A stretch of DNA of 64,000 nt from contig CAYVAT010000011.1 in the NCBI GenBank assembly GCA_964449165.1, positions 14,300 to 78,299 of the forward strand. The letters are read 5' to 3'. Origin of the DNA: CAYSCW01 sp964449165 (GTDB lineage Bacteria > Acidobacteriota > Aminicenantia > Aminicenantales > Aminicenantaceae). A program made the position numbers and the translations under genes. Every line of letters begins with the position of its first letter. Position 1 is the first letter of the stretch. The notes under the pieces are model-generated. The model was not told the DNA's origin. It saw nothing but the letters and a program-made list of their open reading frames with translations, and searched no databases. This document shows, piece by piece, positions 1-9,168 of the stretch.

Positions 1-1054
1 CGCCGACGCGCAGATCGTTTTCGATGATGAAATTTTGGGAGAGTCCGGTTAAAACCGCCAGGCGGTCGGCGATGCGGCTTCGTTCATCGGGGGATAGAGC
101 CGAACCTGCATAGAGCGCCCGGATGTAATCGCCAGCGGCAAAAGCGCGTGCCTCGTCCACATGCTGCTCGAGGGATCTGTTCTTATGACCAACTTTGCCG
201 TGATACCAGGCTGTCGCGGCCAGCGCAGGCAGCACGTTCAGGAATCCGGTATCGCCCCCTCGTCCGCCGAACATGTTCATCGCCTGACCCATCAGGATGA
301 CTCCGTTCAAGGTGATGCCATCCATGCGTCCGGTCGATAATGGTCCTCCCGCAAGCATACGGGAGACCACCGCTGCACGTACAGTGCCATAGCTTTCTCC
401 CATGAGGAATTTGGGGGAATTCCAGCGCCCGTTCCTTTCCACCCAGTCCTCGATGAACTCGCAGGTCACTTTGGCATCTTGCTTCACACCGTAAAACAGC
501 TTCTCGTTGTTTTCCCCGAGAACCCGGCTGAATCCGGTTCCCGGAGGATCGAAGAGGACGATATCGGCCACATCCAGTATGCTGTCGGGGTTGGGGCCGA
601 AGAGAAAAGGGGGAGTAGTCCTGGGATGAACTTCCTCCTCGCTGATAGTATCCTGGAACAGCACGCGGTAAGGACCTAAAAGGCCCATGTGCATCCATAG
701 AGATGCTGAACCGGGACCGCCGTTGAAGGCAAAAATGACCGGTCGGCGCGCCGTATTGTGGACATCCGTCCGTACATAGCTTATCGAAACAAGGCTGGCT
801 GTGCTTTTGCCCCGGTCATTGAAAGAGAATGTTTCTTCCACTATGGCTGAATATGTGATCTGTTTACCGCTGATAGTAGTGGTATGGTTTGTGACGATCT
901 TATAGGGTGGGCGAGTCGAATCCTCGCTGGCAGGCGTTGTGGGTTCAGATTGCTGAGCCATTGATGCAAGCACTGCTGCTACAAGAACGGCAATGGCCAT
1001 TGTTATGGAACGAATTTTTAATTTCGTTTTAAAACTTCTTGTGAATTTCATCAT
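1..1054 (-). CDS. S10-type serine carboxypeptidase-like protein, partial (C-terminus beyond window)
   Basis: This is the first 351 codons of an exported alpha/beta-hydrolase of the serine carboxypeptidase (S10, carboxypeptidase C) type. I see a signal peptide (MAIAVLVAAVLASMAQ after a basic start), the oxyanion-type motif FNGGPGSAS, FDPPGTGFSRV, and the nucleophile motif GESYGT. The Asp and His of the triad lie outside the window. It would release C-terminal residues from peptides in the cell envelope. The start ATG at 1054 overlaps the stop of the upstream gene as ATGA, and a GGAGG site precedes it, so the two are translationally coupled; an ATG three bases later (1051) is equally possible. 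It is clearly a paralogue of that neighbour, with parallel motifs such as ALSPDERSRIADRLA against ALSPDERNRIAHRLA. Confidence 0.85.
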   Translation of the reverse strand, partial: MMKFTRSFKTKLKIRSITMAIAVLVAAVLASMAQQSEPTTPASEDSTRPPYKIVTNHTTTISGKQITYSAIVEETFSFNDRGKSTASLVSISYVRTDVHNTARRPVIFAFNGGPGSASLWMHMGLLGPYRVLFQDTISEEEVHPRTTPPFLFGPNPDSILDVADIVLFDPPGTGFSRVLGENNEKLFYGVKQDAKVTCEFIEDWVERNGRWNSPKFLMGESYGTVRAAVVSRMLAGGPLSTGRMDGITLNGVILMGQAMNMFGGRGGDTGFLNVLPALAATAWYHGKVGHKNRSLEQHVDEARAFAAGDYIRALYAGSALSPDERSRIADRLAVLTGLSQNFIIENDLRVG

Positions 1055-2583
1055 TGTCCTCCCGAGATGAGTGCGCGCACATCATCCATCATTTGCTTCA
1101 GGCTTTTCTCGACCGAATAGGCCATGTGCCCGCCCTCATAAAGCACGATGCGGACTCTGTCCTTCGGCCAGCCGGATTGGGCTATGGCGTATTCCGAAGC
1201 ACCGATGGTCGTCGTGAGGTCATAATATCCGGCCGCAACCACAATGTGGAGGTCAGGATTCTTGGCCATGGCCTTGCGGATCGATTCCATGTAAGGCCAA
1301 TCGCTGAAAGGTGTGGTTCCTCCCCATTTCCAGCCTTCCAAATCCTTCACTGGAGAGTCGGTGATGTAATCGGTCAAATCAAGATCGAGATATTCTCTGG
1401 CATATTTGTGAAAGCCGGAGATTGCGGCCGAATTGATTCGCTTCGAGGGATCAGGAACCTTGCCTTCCTCCGCTACTTTGGTCTTATAACGCCCGTCATA
1501 GTAACCGATCACTTTGTCCTGGTCCTTGAGCAGCTCTGAGCGAAAAGGGATTTTTCTGATCCTCAGATTGTTCCTGATATAAAGGTCGACCGGAAGGCCG
1601 GTGAATGCTGCCAGCCGGTGGGCGATGCGATTTCTTTCATCTGGAGAAAGCGCGTCGCCTTGGAATAGTGCCGTCAGATAATCGGTGCGTGCAAACATTC
1701 GTACCTCGTCGAGGAACTGTTCGAAGGTTCTGTCATTCCTGTCGACGCGGCCGTGATACCAGCCGAGAGCCGCCAGTGTAGGCAGCGAAACGACATAACC
1801 GATTATGTTGCCCGGGCGCGACGAGGTTTCGACTATGTTCAAAGCCTGCCCCATCAGGAACACCCCGTCCAGGCGAACCGGAGGGTCCCTATGGGTTAGC
1901 TGACAGGCAGCGACGGCTGCGCGGAGCGTTCCATAGCTTTCTCCGAAGAGATATTTCGGAGATTCCAGGCGGCCATGGTTGCGTGACCAGGTCTCGACGA
2001 ACTGGGATAATTGTCGTGCATCGGCTTCGACGGAGAAGTAGGTATCCGGCGAAGTTCCCTCACTCACACGGCTGAAACCTGTTCCCGCAGGGTCGAAGAA
2101 GACTAGATCGGCTGTGTCCAGTACGGTATAGGTGTTGTCGATGAGGGGAAAAGTTGCTGGATCCGCGTCCAGATCGTGCGGGAAAGCCACCCGTTTCGGT
2201 CCGAATGCGGCCATGTGGAGATAAACGGAAGGCACGAGCGGTCCTCCGTTGAATAGGAAAATCACGGGACGGGATGTGGCGTCATTAATATCGTCCCTTA
2301 TATAGGAAATTGACACGATGTGGGCAGACGGAACCTTTTCACCGTCCGTGACAATAGTATCCTCGATCACGGCAACATAGGCCACCGTTTGGCCGTTGAA
2401 TGTGCCTTGATGATGGGTGACCGACGGCAAATTCAGCGGGACAATCAAAGATTCTTTTTTTTGCTGGCAGCATACCGCACTCGGCGATGACTCTCCAAAT
2501 GCCGCCGTATTGAGCATAACGATGTCTGATAACAACGTCAGAACGATAAAAAAAACTAAGGGAATAAATGATTTTTTCGGCAT
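1051..2583 (-). CDS. S10-type serine carboxypeptidase-like protein, complete
   Basis: A 510-residue exported peptidase of the S10/carboxypeptidase C type. The N-terminus is a signal peptide (about residues 1-30). Candidate catalytic residues are Ser216 in GESYGT, Asp455 in AAGYYDLTTT and His486 in EGGHMAYS. FDPAGTGFSRV lies at about 163-173. The motif that is GGPGSAS in the downstream paralogue and GGPGS/T in the family reads FNGGPLVPS here, so the oxyanion region has lost a glycine; this may change activity. It is followed by the paralogue with a 4-base overlap and lies 270 bases downstream of the TonB receptor on the same strand, consistent with a peptide-use cluster. The product class is firm; substrate is unknown. 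Confidence 0.88.
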   Translation of the reverse strand: MPKKSFIPLVFFIVLTLLSDIVMLNTAAFGESSPSAVCCQQKKESLIVPLNLPSVTHHQGTFNGQTVAYVAVIEDTIVTDGEKVPSAHIVSISYIRDDINDATSRPVIFLFNGGPLVPSVYLHMAAFGPKRVAFPHDLDADPATFPLIDNTYTVLDTADLVFFDPAGTGFSRVSEGTSPDTYFSVEADARQLSQFVETWSRNHGRLESPKYLFGESYGTLRAAVAACQLTHRDPPVRLDGVFLMGQALNIVETSSRPGNIIGYVVSLPTLAALGWYHGRVDRNDRTFEQFLDEVRMFARTDYLTALFQGDALSPDERNRIAHRLAAFTGLPVDLYIRNNLRIRKIPFRSELLKDQDKVIGYYDGRYKTKVAEEGKVPDPSKRINSAAISGFHKYAREYLDLDLTDYITDSPVKDLEGWKWGGTTPFSDWPYMESIRKAMAKNPDLHIVVAAGYYDLTTTIGASEYAIAQSGWPKDRVRIVLYEGGHMAYSVEKSLKQMMDDVRALISGGQ

Positions 2584-2853
2584 GAAAGAGTCCTCCTCTG
2601 AATCCCTTTATTCAGGCTCGTCGAAAATTAGAGCCTTGCCTCCTGCTTCAATATGAAAACAAAAAACGCTTTTTGGCTTCAAGATCTTGCTGAATAGAAA
2701 CGCTATTCAAAATCCTGAAGTCAATAAGCAATCAAATTCATTTAATATCAGAACAAATCCTGCCAACCTAGAAATGCAACAGGCTGAATACGAAAGGGGG
2801 AGAGCCTCCTCTATTAAATCTCTCCTTGTCGTCTCGAAATTTCTTTCTTTAAC

Positions 2854-5544
2854 TCAGTTCCAGTCTAATCGAACTCCTAACTGAAATTGGCGGGGAGCTC
2901 CGGCCTCCGTGGGATTCCCAAACTGTGCGCTTTCATAAGCATTTTGGACAGCTGTGAAATTCGTTCTGTTGGTGACATTGTATACTTCTGCAATGAGTTG
3001 AAGCCTCGCATTGGAAAAAGTGAAGTACTTCGAGAGTCTCAGGTTCAGCCACATCTCGTCAAAACCCTCGCGAGAGTTTCGATATTGATCAACGTAATCT
3101 CCAGTAATTGCGTCCATGTTGGGATCCCCTGCATAGACAGCATTCCATGGATAGGCAGACCGGTAATAGAATATTCCGCTGGCCTGAAATCCCAACGGCA
3201 AATCCACGGTACCGGAAGCGGTGAGTTTGTGCCGTGCATCATTGCGCATGCGTCCATAGGCCCTCTCCCAGCAATCCGGGTCGTTGGTCCAGGGTCTCGC
3301 ATCACCCGCCTCTCTATCTGTATCACCCATGGCCTTGGAAAGGGTGTAAGAAACATACATCGACCAGCCGTGGGAATAGCGTTTATTCAGATTTAAAAAG
3401 AGGCCCTTGTAATCGCTCTTCCCAGCGGACTCACAGGAGATATCCTGCCCCCGCTCGGGATTGGGTCTCTCGACAAGCGTACCCGGAATGACGGGATTCA
3501 AATAAACCAGACGAATGGCATCATATCCCTTGACATAGACGACATCGGCACCTATGGAGAGGTCGGTCAATACTTCCCGCTGGGCTCCGATAGAGGTCTG
3601 AAGAGTCCAGGGTGCTATGGCTGAACCGGGGATATAATCCGTATCAAAAGCGGCAAAAGAGGGAATATTCGGCATGAACGGATTCGGCACGGATGGATCA
3701 GGATAGCCCGGAAACACTTTGACTTTCAAATCAAATTGATCCCAAAAGATGATGGGTGCGGCAGTGTTCGTGAACATATTGGCTGTGAATGTTCCGATCC
3801 CTCCTCTGATAGCCGTCTTTCCGTCGCCTACTGGGTCCCAGCTGAAGCCGAAACGGGGATTGAGCTGTCTGAGATTGCCGTTTTGCATATCTATGCCTTC
3901 TAACTCGTAGTAGTTATAGCGCAGTCCGATGTTCAGAGTGAGACGGGAATTCACCCTCCAGGAGTCCTGAATAAACGGTGTGAAGAATTTATACGGAATA
4001 TTCAGTTCAATGGCTTCTCCTGTGGCATTATAGACGAGCGTAAAGGGGTATGTTCCAGGATTGGCAGGATTGAAGGGTGCGTCCGTATTGAACGTATACA
4101 TACCGGGATAATAAAGTTCCATATGGGGAGTTCCGCTGGGAGCAGAGATGTACTCCAATCCGGCCTTGATAGTGTGATTTCCCAGGAATAGATTGAAATT
4201 TTCAACAAACTGGTACCTGTGTACATAATTCTCCTGGGGGATGTTCTCGTCTTTGCCGAGATAGCCGCTCGGCCGGACAATCGTATAGGCAGTGGTATTA
4301 ACTGGCATAGTACTTGAGAAGCTTCTTTGAATGAGAACGCGCACTTCATTCATGGTGTTGTTGGAAGGGTAAAGAGTCCAATTCCCTACGAGCTGGAAGC
4401 CCCAATTTTTTATCGTGGTCGCTCTATCTTTAGTGTATAGCCCGCCGACATATTGGTTTTCGCTTTTGCCGGGGGAGGTGGAAAAACGAAGGCTCAGAAG
4501 GTTCTTTTCGTTGATCTGATAATTCAACTTTGCAAAGAACGCGTTCTGGTTGTAGGGTTGATCAACGGTTTCCGGATCCACCAACGGAGATGTGACGGTG
4601 GCATATTCCGTCTGACGGGTTCCTTCGTAAACCAGGAAAAAGTGAAATTTGTCCTTAATGATCGGACCGCCGAGAAATCCTCCGAAATTGTGGCGCGAAA
4701 AGGGAGCCTTTTCCCACTCGCCTTCAGGCAATTCCGGACCGTTGTATTCGGCATGGTTGACGAAGTAGTTGGGATTCTGAAAACCCTCATCCCGGTAGAA
4801 GTAATTCATTCTTCCTTGAAATGTATTGGTACCCGAGCGGGTAATGGCCGACCTGATCATGCCGGCTGAGTTTCCGAACTCGGCTGTGGCGTTATGAGTC
4901 ATGATCCGGAATTCCTGAATTGCATCCGCCGGGAGGTATTCCCCCTCCGAGTTTTGAATTACATCCTCGTTGGAGACCCCGTCGACGAGCAATTCGTTTT
5001 GACCGGCCTGGAGTGCGTTGGATTTGCCGTCAAGGACTCCCGCTTGCAGGACGGTCAAATCGCCGAAATCTCTGTTCAACAAGGGAAGGTCTTCGATTTT
5101 CTGACGGTCGATGACGCTGCTGATATCCGATTTCGTCACCTCGACCATGGGAGCCTCAGCAGTGACCGTGACCTCTTCCTCCATGGTTGCCGGTTTTAGA
5201 ATGAAGTCAATCTTCAGACTAGCTCCGACAGCAAACGTCGTGCCTTGCCTCACTTGAACCGCAAAGCCGGAGAGTGTCACCTTGATCTCATACACCCCTG
5301 GCTGGATACCGGATAGAACGTATGATCCATCGCTTCTTGTCATAGAACTGAGGGTATATCCTGTATCCAAATTTTTAACGCTCACCTCTGCTCCGGGCAG
5401 ACCCACTCCTTGCTCGTCTGTTACCGTGCCTTCCAATGTTGCTTGAGTCGTTTGTGCGAAAATGGTGGCATTCACAAGAAGGGAGGCCGCTATCAAACAA
5501 AATAGGAAGATGTAAGACGCTTTAATATTTTTTGATCTCTTCAT
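2854..5544 (-). CDS. TonB-dependent receptor, Oar-like, with N-terminal carboxypeptidase-regulatory domain
   Basis: An 896-residue outer-membrane receptor. After a signal peptide ending near IFAQ comes a carboxypeptidase-regulatory-like beta-sandwich (about residues 35-110, LEGTVTDEQGVGLPGAEV), then a plug region (EVTVTAEAPMVEV, LLNRDFGDL, NELLVDGVSNEDV) and a long beta-barrel rich in aromatic residues ending QFQLGVRLDWN. Such receptors import bulky ligands using TonB energy; the two peptidase genes downstream suggest peptides or peptide-bound ligands, but that is inference. A good GGAGGG ribosome site lies before the ATG. It sits between a GntR regulator and the peptidases, all on one strand. 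It is somewhat shorter than many members of the family. Confidence 0.9.
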   Translation of the reverse strand: MKRSKNIKASYIFLFCLIAASLLVNATIFAQTTQATLEGTVTDEQGVGLPGAEVSVKNLDTGYTLSSMTRSDGSYVLSGIQPGVYEIKVTLSGFAVQVRQGTTFAVGASLKIDFILKPATMEEEVTVTAEAPMVEVTKSDISSVIDRQKIEDLPLLNRDFGDLTVLQAGVLDGKSNALQAGQNELLVDGVSNEDVIQNSEGEYLPADAIQEFRIMTHNATAEFGNSAGMIRSAITRSGTNTFQGRMNYFYRDEGFQNPNYFVNHAEYNGPELPEGEWEKAPFSRHNFGGFLGGPIIKDKFHFFLVYEGTRQTEYATVTSPLVDPETVDQPYNQNAFFAKLNYQINEKNLLSLRFSTSPGKSENQYVGGLYTKDRATTIKNWGFQLVGNWTLYPSNNTMNEVRVLIQRSFSSTMPVNTTAYTIVRPSGYLGKDENIPQENYVHRYQFVENFNLFLGNHTIKAGLEYISAPSGTPHMELYYPGMYTFNTDAPFNPANPGTYPFTLVYNATGEAIELNIPYKFFTPFIQDSWRVNSRLTLNIGLRYNYYELEGIDMQNGNLRQLNPRFGFSWDPVGDGKTAIRGGIGTFTANMFTNTAAPIIFWDQFDLKVKVFPGYPDPSVPNPFMPNIPSFAAFDTDYIPGSAIAPWTLQTSIGAQREVLTDLSIGADVVYVKGYDAIRLVYLNPVIPGTLVERPNPERGQDISCESAGKSDYKGLFLNLNKRYSHGWSMYVSYTLSKAMGDTDREAGDARPWTNDPDCWERAYGRMRNDARHKLTASGTVDLPLGFQASGIFYYRSAYPWNAVYAGDPNMDAITGDYVDQYRNSREGFDEMWLNLRLSKYFTFSNARLQLIAEVYNVTNRTNFTAVQNAYESAQFGNPTEAGAPRQFQLGVRLDWN

Positions 5545-5618
5545 TCTTTCCCTCCTGATTTTTTTTCATTTTTTATTGTTTTAAAATGAAGTTTCTCTGC
5601 ACAAAATAGGATCCTTCA

Positions 5619-6323
5619 TTATTTTTTACCTGTCGTTCTTCCTTTCCGTATGTTGTGCATAACCTCATAATTCCAGTGATTGGCCAAAATTTTGGCTGCC
5701 AATTTCGTGTCTCTTTTTTCTATGGCCTCCATGAGCGCGCAATGGTCCTCATAAGATTTTTTTGTAAGATGAGGATGGTAATAATTATCGGTAAAACTCC
5801 CAACGAATAGAGAGATTTTTTCATTGACGCTGACCAATGTTCGGTAGATAACTTCATTGTTATAGGCTTTCCATATCCGCTCATGGATTTTTTCGCTCTG
5901 TTTGAATACGAGTTTCATGTTTTTTTCTCTGTAATACTTTTTATACTGCTCGTGCATCCCTCTCAGTTCATCGATCAAAGAGTCTGGAAAATTTTTCAGG
6001 TTCTTTTTTATTCCGTAGGTATCCAAAGCTATATTCAGCTCCAAGATGTTTTTTGCCTCATCAGCAGGCAAACCGATGACTCTGATATCGCTTCTGGCGT
6101 TGATGGCTATGAACTTTTCCGACATAAGTCTCTGAAAAGCTTCCCGCACCGGAGTAATGCTGACATTGAAATAATCGGCGAACTCTTTAACGGTCATCCT
6201 CTGGTCTGACTTCAGCTTCCTGCTGAGAATTAGGTTTTTTATATGCGTATAAATTTTATCTACAAATGTGGATGACTGCCGTAAGTCATGCTTGTTTTTT
6301 TTCAAATATGATGCATCATGCAT
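5619..6323 (-). CDS. GntR family transcriptional regulator with FCD-type ligand domain
   Basis: A 234-residue regulator. The N-terminal winged helix (about 20-85) carries the GntR signature VSITPVREAFQRLMSEKFI, and the C-terminal all-helical half (about 95-225) fits the FCD ligand-binding domain of the FadR subfamily (ALDTYGIKK, HERIWKAYNNEV, SYEDHCALMEAIEKRD). It is divergent from the amino-acid permease (171 bases to the chosen permease start), the usual arrangement for a local regulator, and is followed by the TonB receptor. A perfect 12-bp palindrome, ATGATGCATCAT (6308-6319), covers its own start and could be an operator. The ligand, perhaps an amino acid, is inferred from context only. 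Confidence 0.88.
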   Translation of the reverse strand: MHDASYLKKNKHDLRQSSTFVDKIYTHIKNLILSRKLKSDQRMTVKEFADYFNVSITPVREAFQRLMSEKFIAINARSDIRVIGLPADEAKNILELNIALDTYGIKKNLKNFPDSLIDELRGMHEQYKKYYREKNMKLVFKQSEKIHERIWKAYNNEVIYRTLVSVNEKISLFVGSFTDNYYHPHLTKKSYEDHCALMEAIEKRDTKLAAKILANHWNYEVMHNIRKGRTTGKK

Positions 6324-6336
6324 TGATTTTATTCTA

Positions 6337-6365
6337 AAATTAGTGTATTAATATCCTTTTGTCAA
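6337..6365 (-). promoter_or_regulatory. Predicted promoter of the GntR gene
   Basis: On the minus strand TTGACA (6365-6360), a 17-base spacer and TAATTT (6342-6337). Transcription would begin near 6330, only about seven bases before the proposed ATG at 6323, so the message may be nearly leaderless. No ribosome site is visible. Confidence 0.45.
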
Positions 6366-6493
6366 GATTTTTTTTCTTGTCGCTCTCACTATTCTTGACA
6401 ATATTACATTATTATGTTTTTGTTTCATGACTAGCTCCAGGATGTACCAGAGGCTGTCGTTTCAATTCGATTAAAATGTAAAAATTGCGCACT

Positions 6494-7882
6494 ATGGAAG
6501 AAATCAGGAAAATCGGTCTTTTCAGTTGTATTTGTATCGCTATTGGAATAATTGTCGGCGCCGGCATTTTCGGAGCTTTGCCCGTTGCCGTCGACATGAC
6601 GGGTAAAGGTGTTGCTCTGGCATTCATCCTGTCGACCATCACCATCGTCCTGCGCTATTATCCCACTATCATCACAGGCGCCGCCATTCCCGCATCTTTC
6701 GGATACTATATGCATACCACCAGGCTGGCAGGTCCGAATCTAGGCTTTACTCAGGTGATCGCCACCTTTAGCAACATTTTTGTACAGGCAATTCTGGCAA
6801 CGGTGTTTGCCATGTATTTCTCCGCACTGGTTCCCATCGATACCCGTATTATCGCTGTAGCGGTGCTGCTGATTTTTGGAGCTATCACTTGTGTGGGCAT
6901 TAAAGCCACTGGCGCCGTCCAGAACTTCATGGTCGTGCTTCTTTTTTCGGCTATGTTTACATTCATCATCGGCGGCTTGCCCAATATCAAGCCCACAAAC
7001 TTGACCATGAGCGAAATTTTTTTCCCTCCGGGTCAGACCTTTCTTTCTATGGGCGCAGCTATAGGCCTGCTCAGTTCCTGCCTTATGGGGGGCTATATTG
7101 TTATGAATTTTTCCGATGAAGTCAGAAATCCCGGAAAGGCGATTCCCATAACTTTTGTCGTCTCCACTTGCATTACCGCTTTTCTCTATATCTTCTTGAG
7201 CGTTGTCACGATCGGCGTTATGCCTGCCAAGCAAGCACCTACGCTGGCTGTGGTCGCCGATAAATTCATGAGCCCCGGGTTTAAAATATTTTTCATCACA
7301 GGCGGTGCGCTTTTTGCCGTATCGACCACTATCAACGCCACCTTCCTTTCGGGCTCACGTTCGCTTGCCGTAGTAGCAAGGGATAAGGTTATTCCCGAAT
7401 GGTTTACCAAGAAAAATAGATTTGGCGTTCCTCAAAATTCGGTGCTGCTGCTGACAATTTGTCCTGCTGTCATCACTGCTTTTGGTATTTCTATAGGCAC
7501 CTTGCTTTCCGCTTTTTCGGTACTCACCATTCTGTTCGGAATCATTTTATTCATTCCGGTGATACGGCTGCCCAAGCGTTATCCCAACTCTTATAAAAGC
7601 TCCTATATGAAGCTTTCAAGAGGGATGACCTGGGCTTTCATCGTCTCGGGAACGATTGTTTCCATATATCAGATTTACTCTTTAATCGCGGCCTTGGACG
7701 TGCCGACATGGATCGCACTGGTCTCCTGGATGGTATTCTGGTATGCCTATTTCTTCATTCGTAAGGTTTACCTGAAGAAGCGGGGTGTAGATCTTACAGC
7801 GGTAATGAGCGCAGCCTATCAGCCGTGGGAAGAAAAAGAATTGAGCTTGAAAAAAGATAGCAAATATGGAAGTCTGAATTAA
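6494..7882 (+). CDS. APC superfamily amino-acid permease
   Basis: About 462 residues with some twelve hydrophobic segments. The first, IAIGIIVGAGIFGALPVAV, is the conserved first helix of the APC superfamily with its GxG-type substrate loop; MNFSDEVRNPGKAIP is another family motif (glutamate and proline in the loop after a helix). The protein should exchange or import an amino acid or organic cation across the inner membrane. I prefer the ATG at 6494 to an in-frame TTG at 6485; neither has a clear ribosome site. The GntR gene is divergent, and a class V aminotransferase follows after 66 bases, so uptake and catabolism of one amino acid is a reasonable guess. The substrate cannot be read from the sequence. 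Confidence 0.88.
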   Translation: MEEIRKIGLFSCICIAIGIIVGAGIFGALPVAVDMTGKGVALAFILSTITIVLRYYPTIITGAAIPASFGYYMHTTRLAGPNLGFTQVIATFSNIFVQAILATVFAMYFSALVPIDTRIIAVAVLLIFGAITCVGIKATGAVQNFMVVLLFSAMFTFIIGGLPNIKPTNLTMSEIFFPPGQTFLSMGAAIGLLSSCLMGGYIVMNFSDEVRNPGKAIPITFVVSTCITAFLYIFLSVVTIGVMPAKQAPTLAVVADKFMSPGFKIFFITGGALFAVSTTINATFLSGSRSLAVVARDKVIPEWFTKKNRFGVPQNSVLLLTICPAVITAFGISIGTLLSAFSVLTILFGIILFIPVIRLPKRYPNSYKSSYMKLSRGMTWAFIVSGTIVSIYQIYSLIAALDVPTWIALVSWMVFWYAYFFIRKVYLKKRGVDLTAVMSAAYQPWEEKELSLKKDSKYGSLN

Positions 7883-7889
7883 ATTACAC

Positions 7890-7932
7890 TTGAGAGCCTT
7901 GCAGACAGACTGTCCGTTCTGCATGGCCTCAA
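7890..7932 (+). other. Long intercistronic hairpin before the aminotransferase start
   Basis: Left arm 7890-7905 and right arm 7918-7932 pair over 14 bases (TTGAG/CTCAA, GCC/GGC, TGCAGA/TCTGCA) with one bulged A, one T-T mismatch and a 12-base loop. It ends one base before the AGGA ribosome site (7934-7937) of the next gene and has no T-tract, so it is more likely an RNA-stability, processing or translation-control element than a terminator. Confidence 0.5.
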
Positions 7933-7948
7933 AAGGATATACTGAAAG

Positions 7949-9139
7949 ATGGACCGGATAATGAAATTTCAAAAAGAACGGGAGCATTTCCTTGTTGCAA
8001 AAAAGACAGCCTATTTCAATACCCCAACCTTTGGTTTGATTCCTGACTATGTACACAAAGCCACAAGGGATGCGCAAAATTATCGCTATGAAACGGGAGA
8101 CCATTCCTTCATGGGTACCTCCCAATATGAAATGATTGAAAAATCCCGGGAGATTTATGCCCGATTTCTCAACTGTAAAGCATCCGATATAGCATTCGGA
8201 TTAAGCGCCTCCCAGATGTTTTCGATTTTGTCCGCGGGATTGCCGGCAAAACCCGGAGATAATGTGGTGGTTACAGATAACAGTTTTGTAACCATTCCCT
8301 ATGCTTTTCAATGCAGAGAACAGGATGGCTTGGAAATTAAGTATGCCAAAACCTCCAACGGCGGAATAAGCGCAGAGGCCCTCTGTGCCTATGCAGATAA
8401 CAATACCCGGGTTATTGCAGTAAACCATGTGGAAGGCAGTTCCGGCTTCCGTATGGAAATGGAGAAAATCGGTGCTTTCTGTAAGGAACGGGGAATATAT
8501 CTGGCGGTCGATGCCGCCCAATCCGCTGGTGCCATGGAGCTGGATGTTGAGCGGATGAACATTTCTTTCCTGGTGGGTACCGACTATAAATGGCTGTGCC
8601 ACTACCGCGGCTTTGGCTTTGCGTTTGTAAGTCCGGCGCTTAGAGAACATCTAATTCAGCTTAGCGCAGGCTGGGCATCTGAGTTGGAAAGGTTCAATAG
8701 TTCGAAGATGAAACTGGATCTGCATCCGGATGCCCGGCGTTATGAGATGGGAGGGCTGCACAACAGCGGCGTTTACTGTGTAAGACTGGTCATAGAGCAT
8801 TATTTGGAGTTAGGGAAAGCAGATGTTCAAAATTATATCCTGGATTTAGTGGAGTATTGCTACCAAAAGACCGATGACTGCTCATTTACCAGCCTTGCCT
8901 ATCATTATGCACCGGAGAACCGGTCGGGTATAGTAATGCTTCATGTCCCTGGAAAATACATGCTTTCTACCCAACAACTAAAGAAACGCGGGATTATTGT
9001 TCCCGTCAATGGAAAATTGCAACCTGATTATGGAGCACCAAACCCCAATTACTCCATCCGCATAGGGATACATTATTTCAACAACAGAGAGGACATTGAT
9101 AAGCTCTTTGCAGCTATTGAAGACTGCTGCAAAGAGTAG
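7949..9139 (+). CDS. Class V aminotransferase-like PLP enzyme (cytoplasmic)
   Basis: A 396-residue fold-type I PLP enzyme of the class V (NifS/isopenicillin-N epimerase-like) group. The cofactor lysine is in LVGTDYKWLCHYRGFGF, about residue 214; AVDAAQSAGAMELDV holds the aspartate that contacts the PLP ring nitrogen, and VNHVEGSSGFRMEM matches the family pattern. No signal peptide is present. The ATG at 7949 is preceded by AGGA at 11 bases. The permease lies just upstream on the same strand, suggesting transamination, lyase action or racemisation of the imported substrate. It is convergent with a second class V enzyme. Exact reaction unknown; cysteine desulfurase is less likely because no active-site cysteine loop is evident. 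Confidence 0.85.
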   Translation: MDRIMKFQKEREHFLVAKKTAYFNTPTFGLIPDYVHKATRDAQNYRYETGDHSFMGTSQYEMIEKSREIYARFLNCKASDIAFGLSASQMFSILSAGLPAKPGDNVVVTDNSFVTIPYAFQCREQDGLEIKYAKTSNGGISAEALCAYADNNTRVIAVNHVEGSSGFRMEMEKIGAFCKERGIYLAVDAAQSAGAMELDVERMNISFLVGTDYKWLCHYRGFGFAFVSPALREHLIQLSAGWASELERFNSSKMKLDLHPDARRYEMGGLHNSGVYCVRLVIEHYLELGKADVQNYILDLVEYCYQKTDDCSFTSLAYHYAPENRSGIVMLHVPGKYMLSTQQLKKRGIIVPVNGKLQPDYGAPNPNYSIRIGIHYFNNREDIDKLFAAIEDCCKE

Positions 9140-9168
9140 AAAATCAGTTCTCGATTCTATAGAAGGTA

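Noticed and set aside
183..698. 171-codon open frame on the minus strand
   Set aside because: It is an out-of-frame shadow of the S10 peptidase that runs off the window edge; its residues are arginine- and glycine-rich with no family pattern.
2765..2830. Possible terminator hairpin before the S10 genes
   Set aside because: Only a four-pair stem could be drawn and no T-tract follows it.
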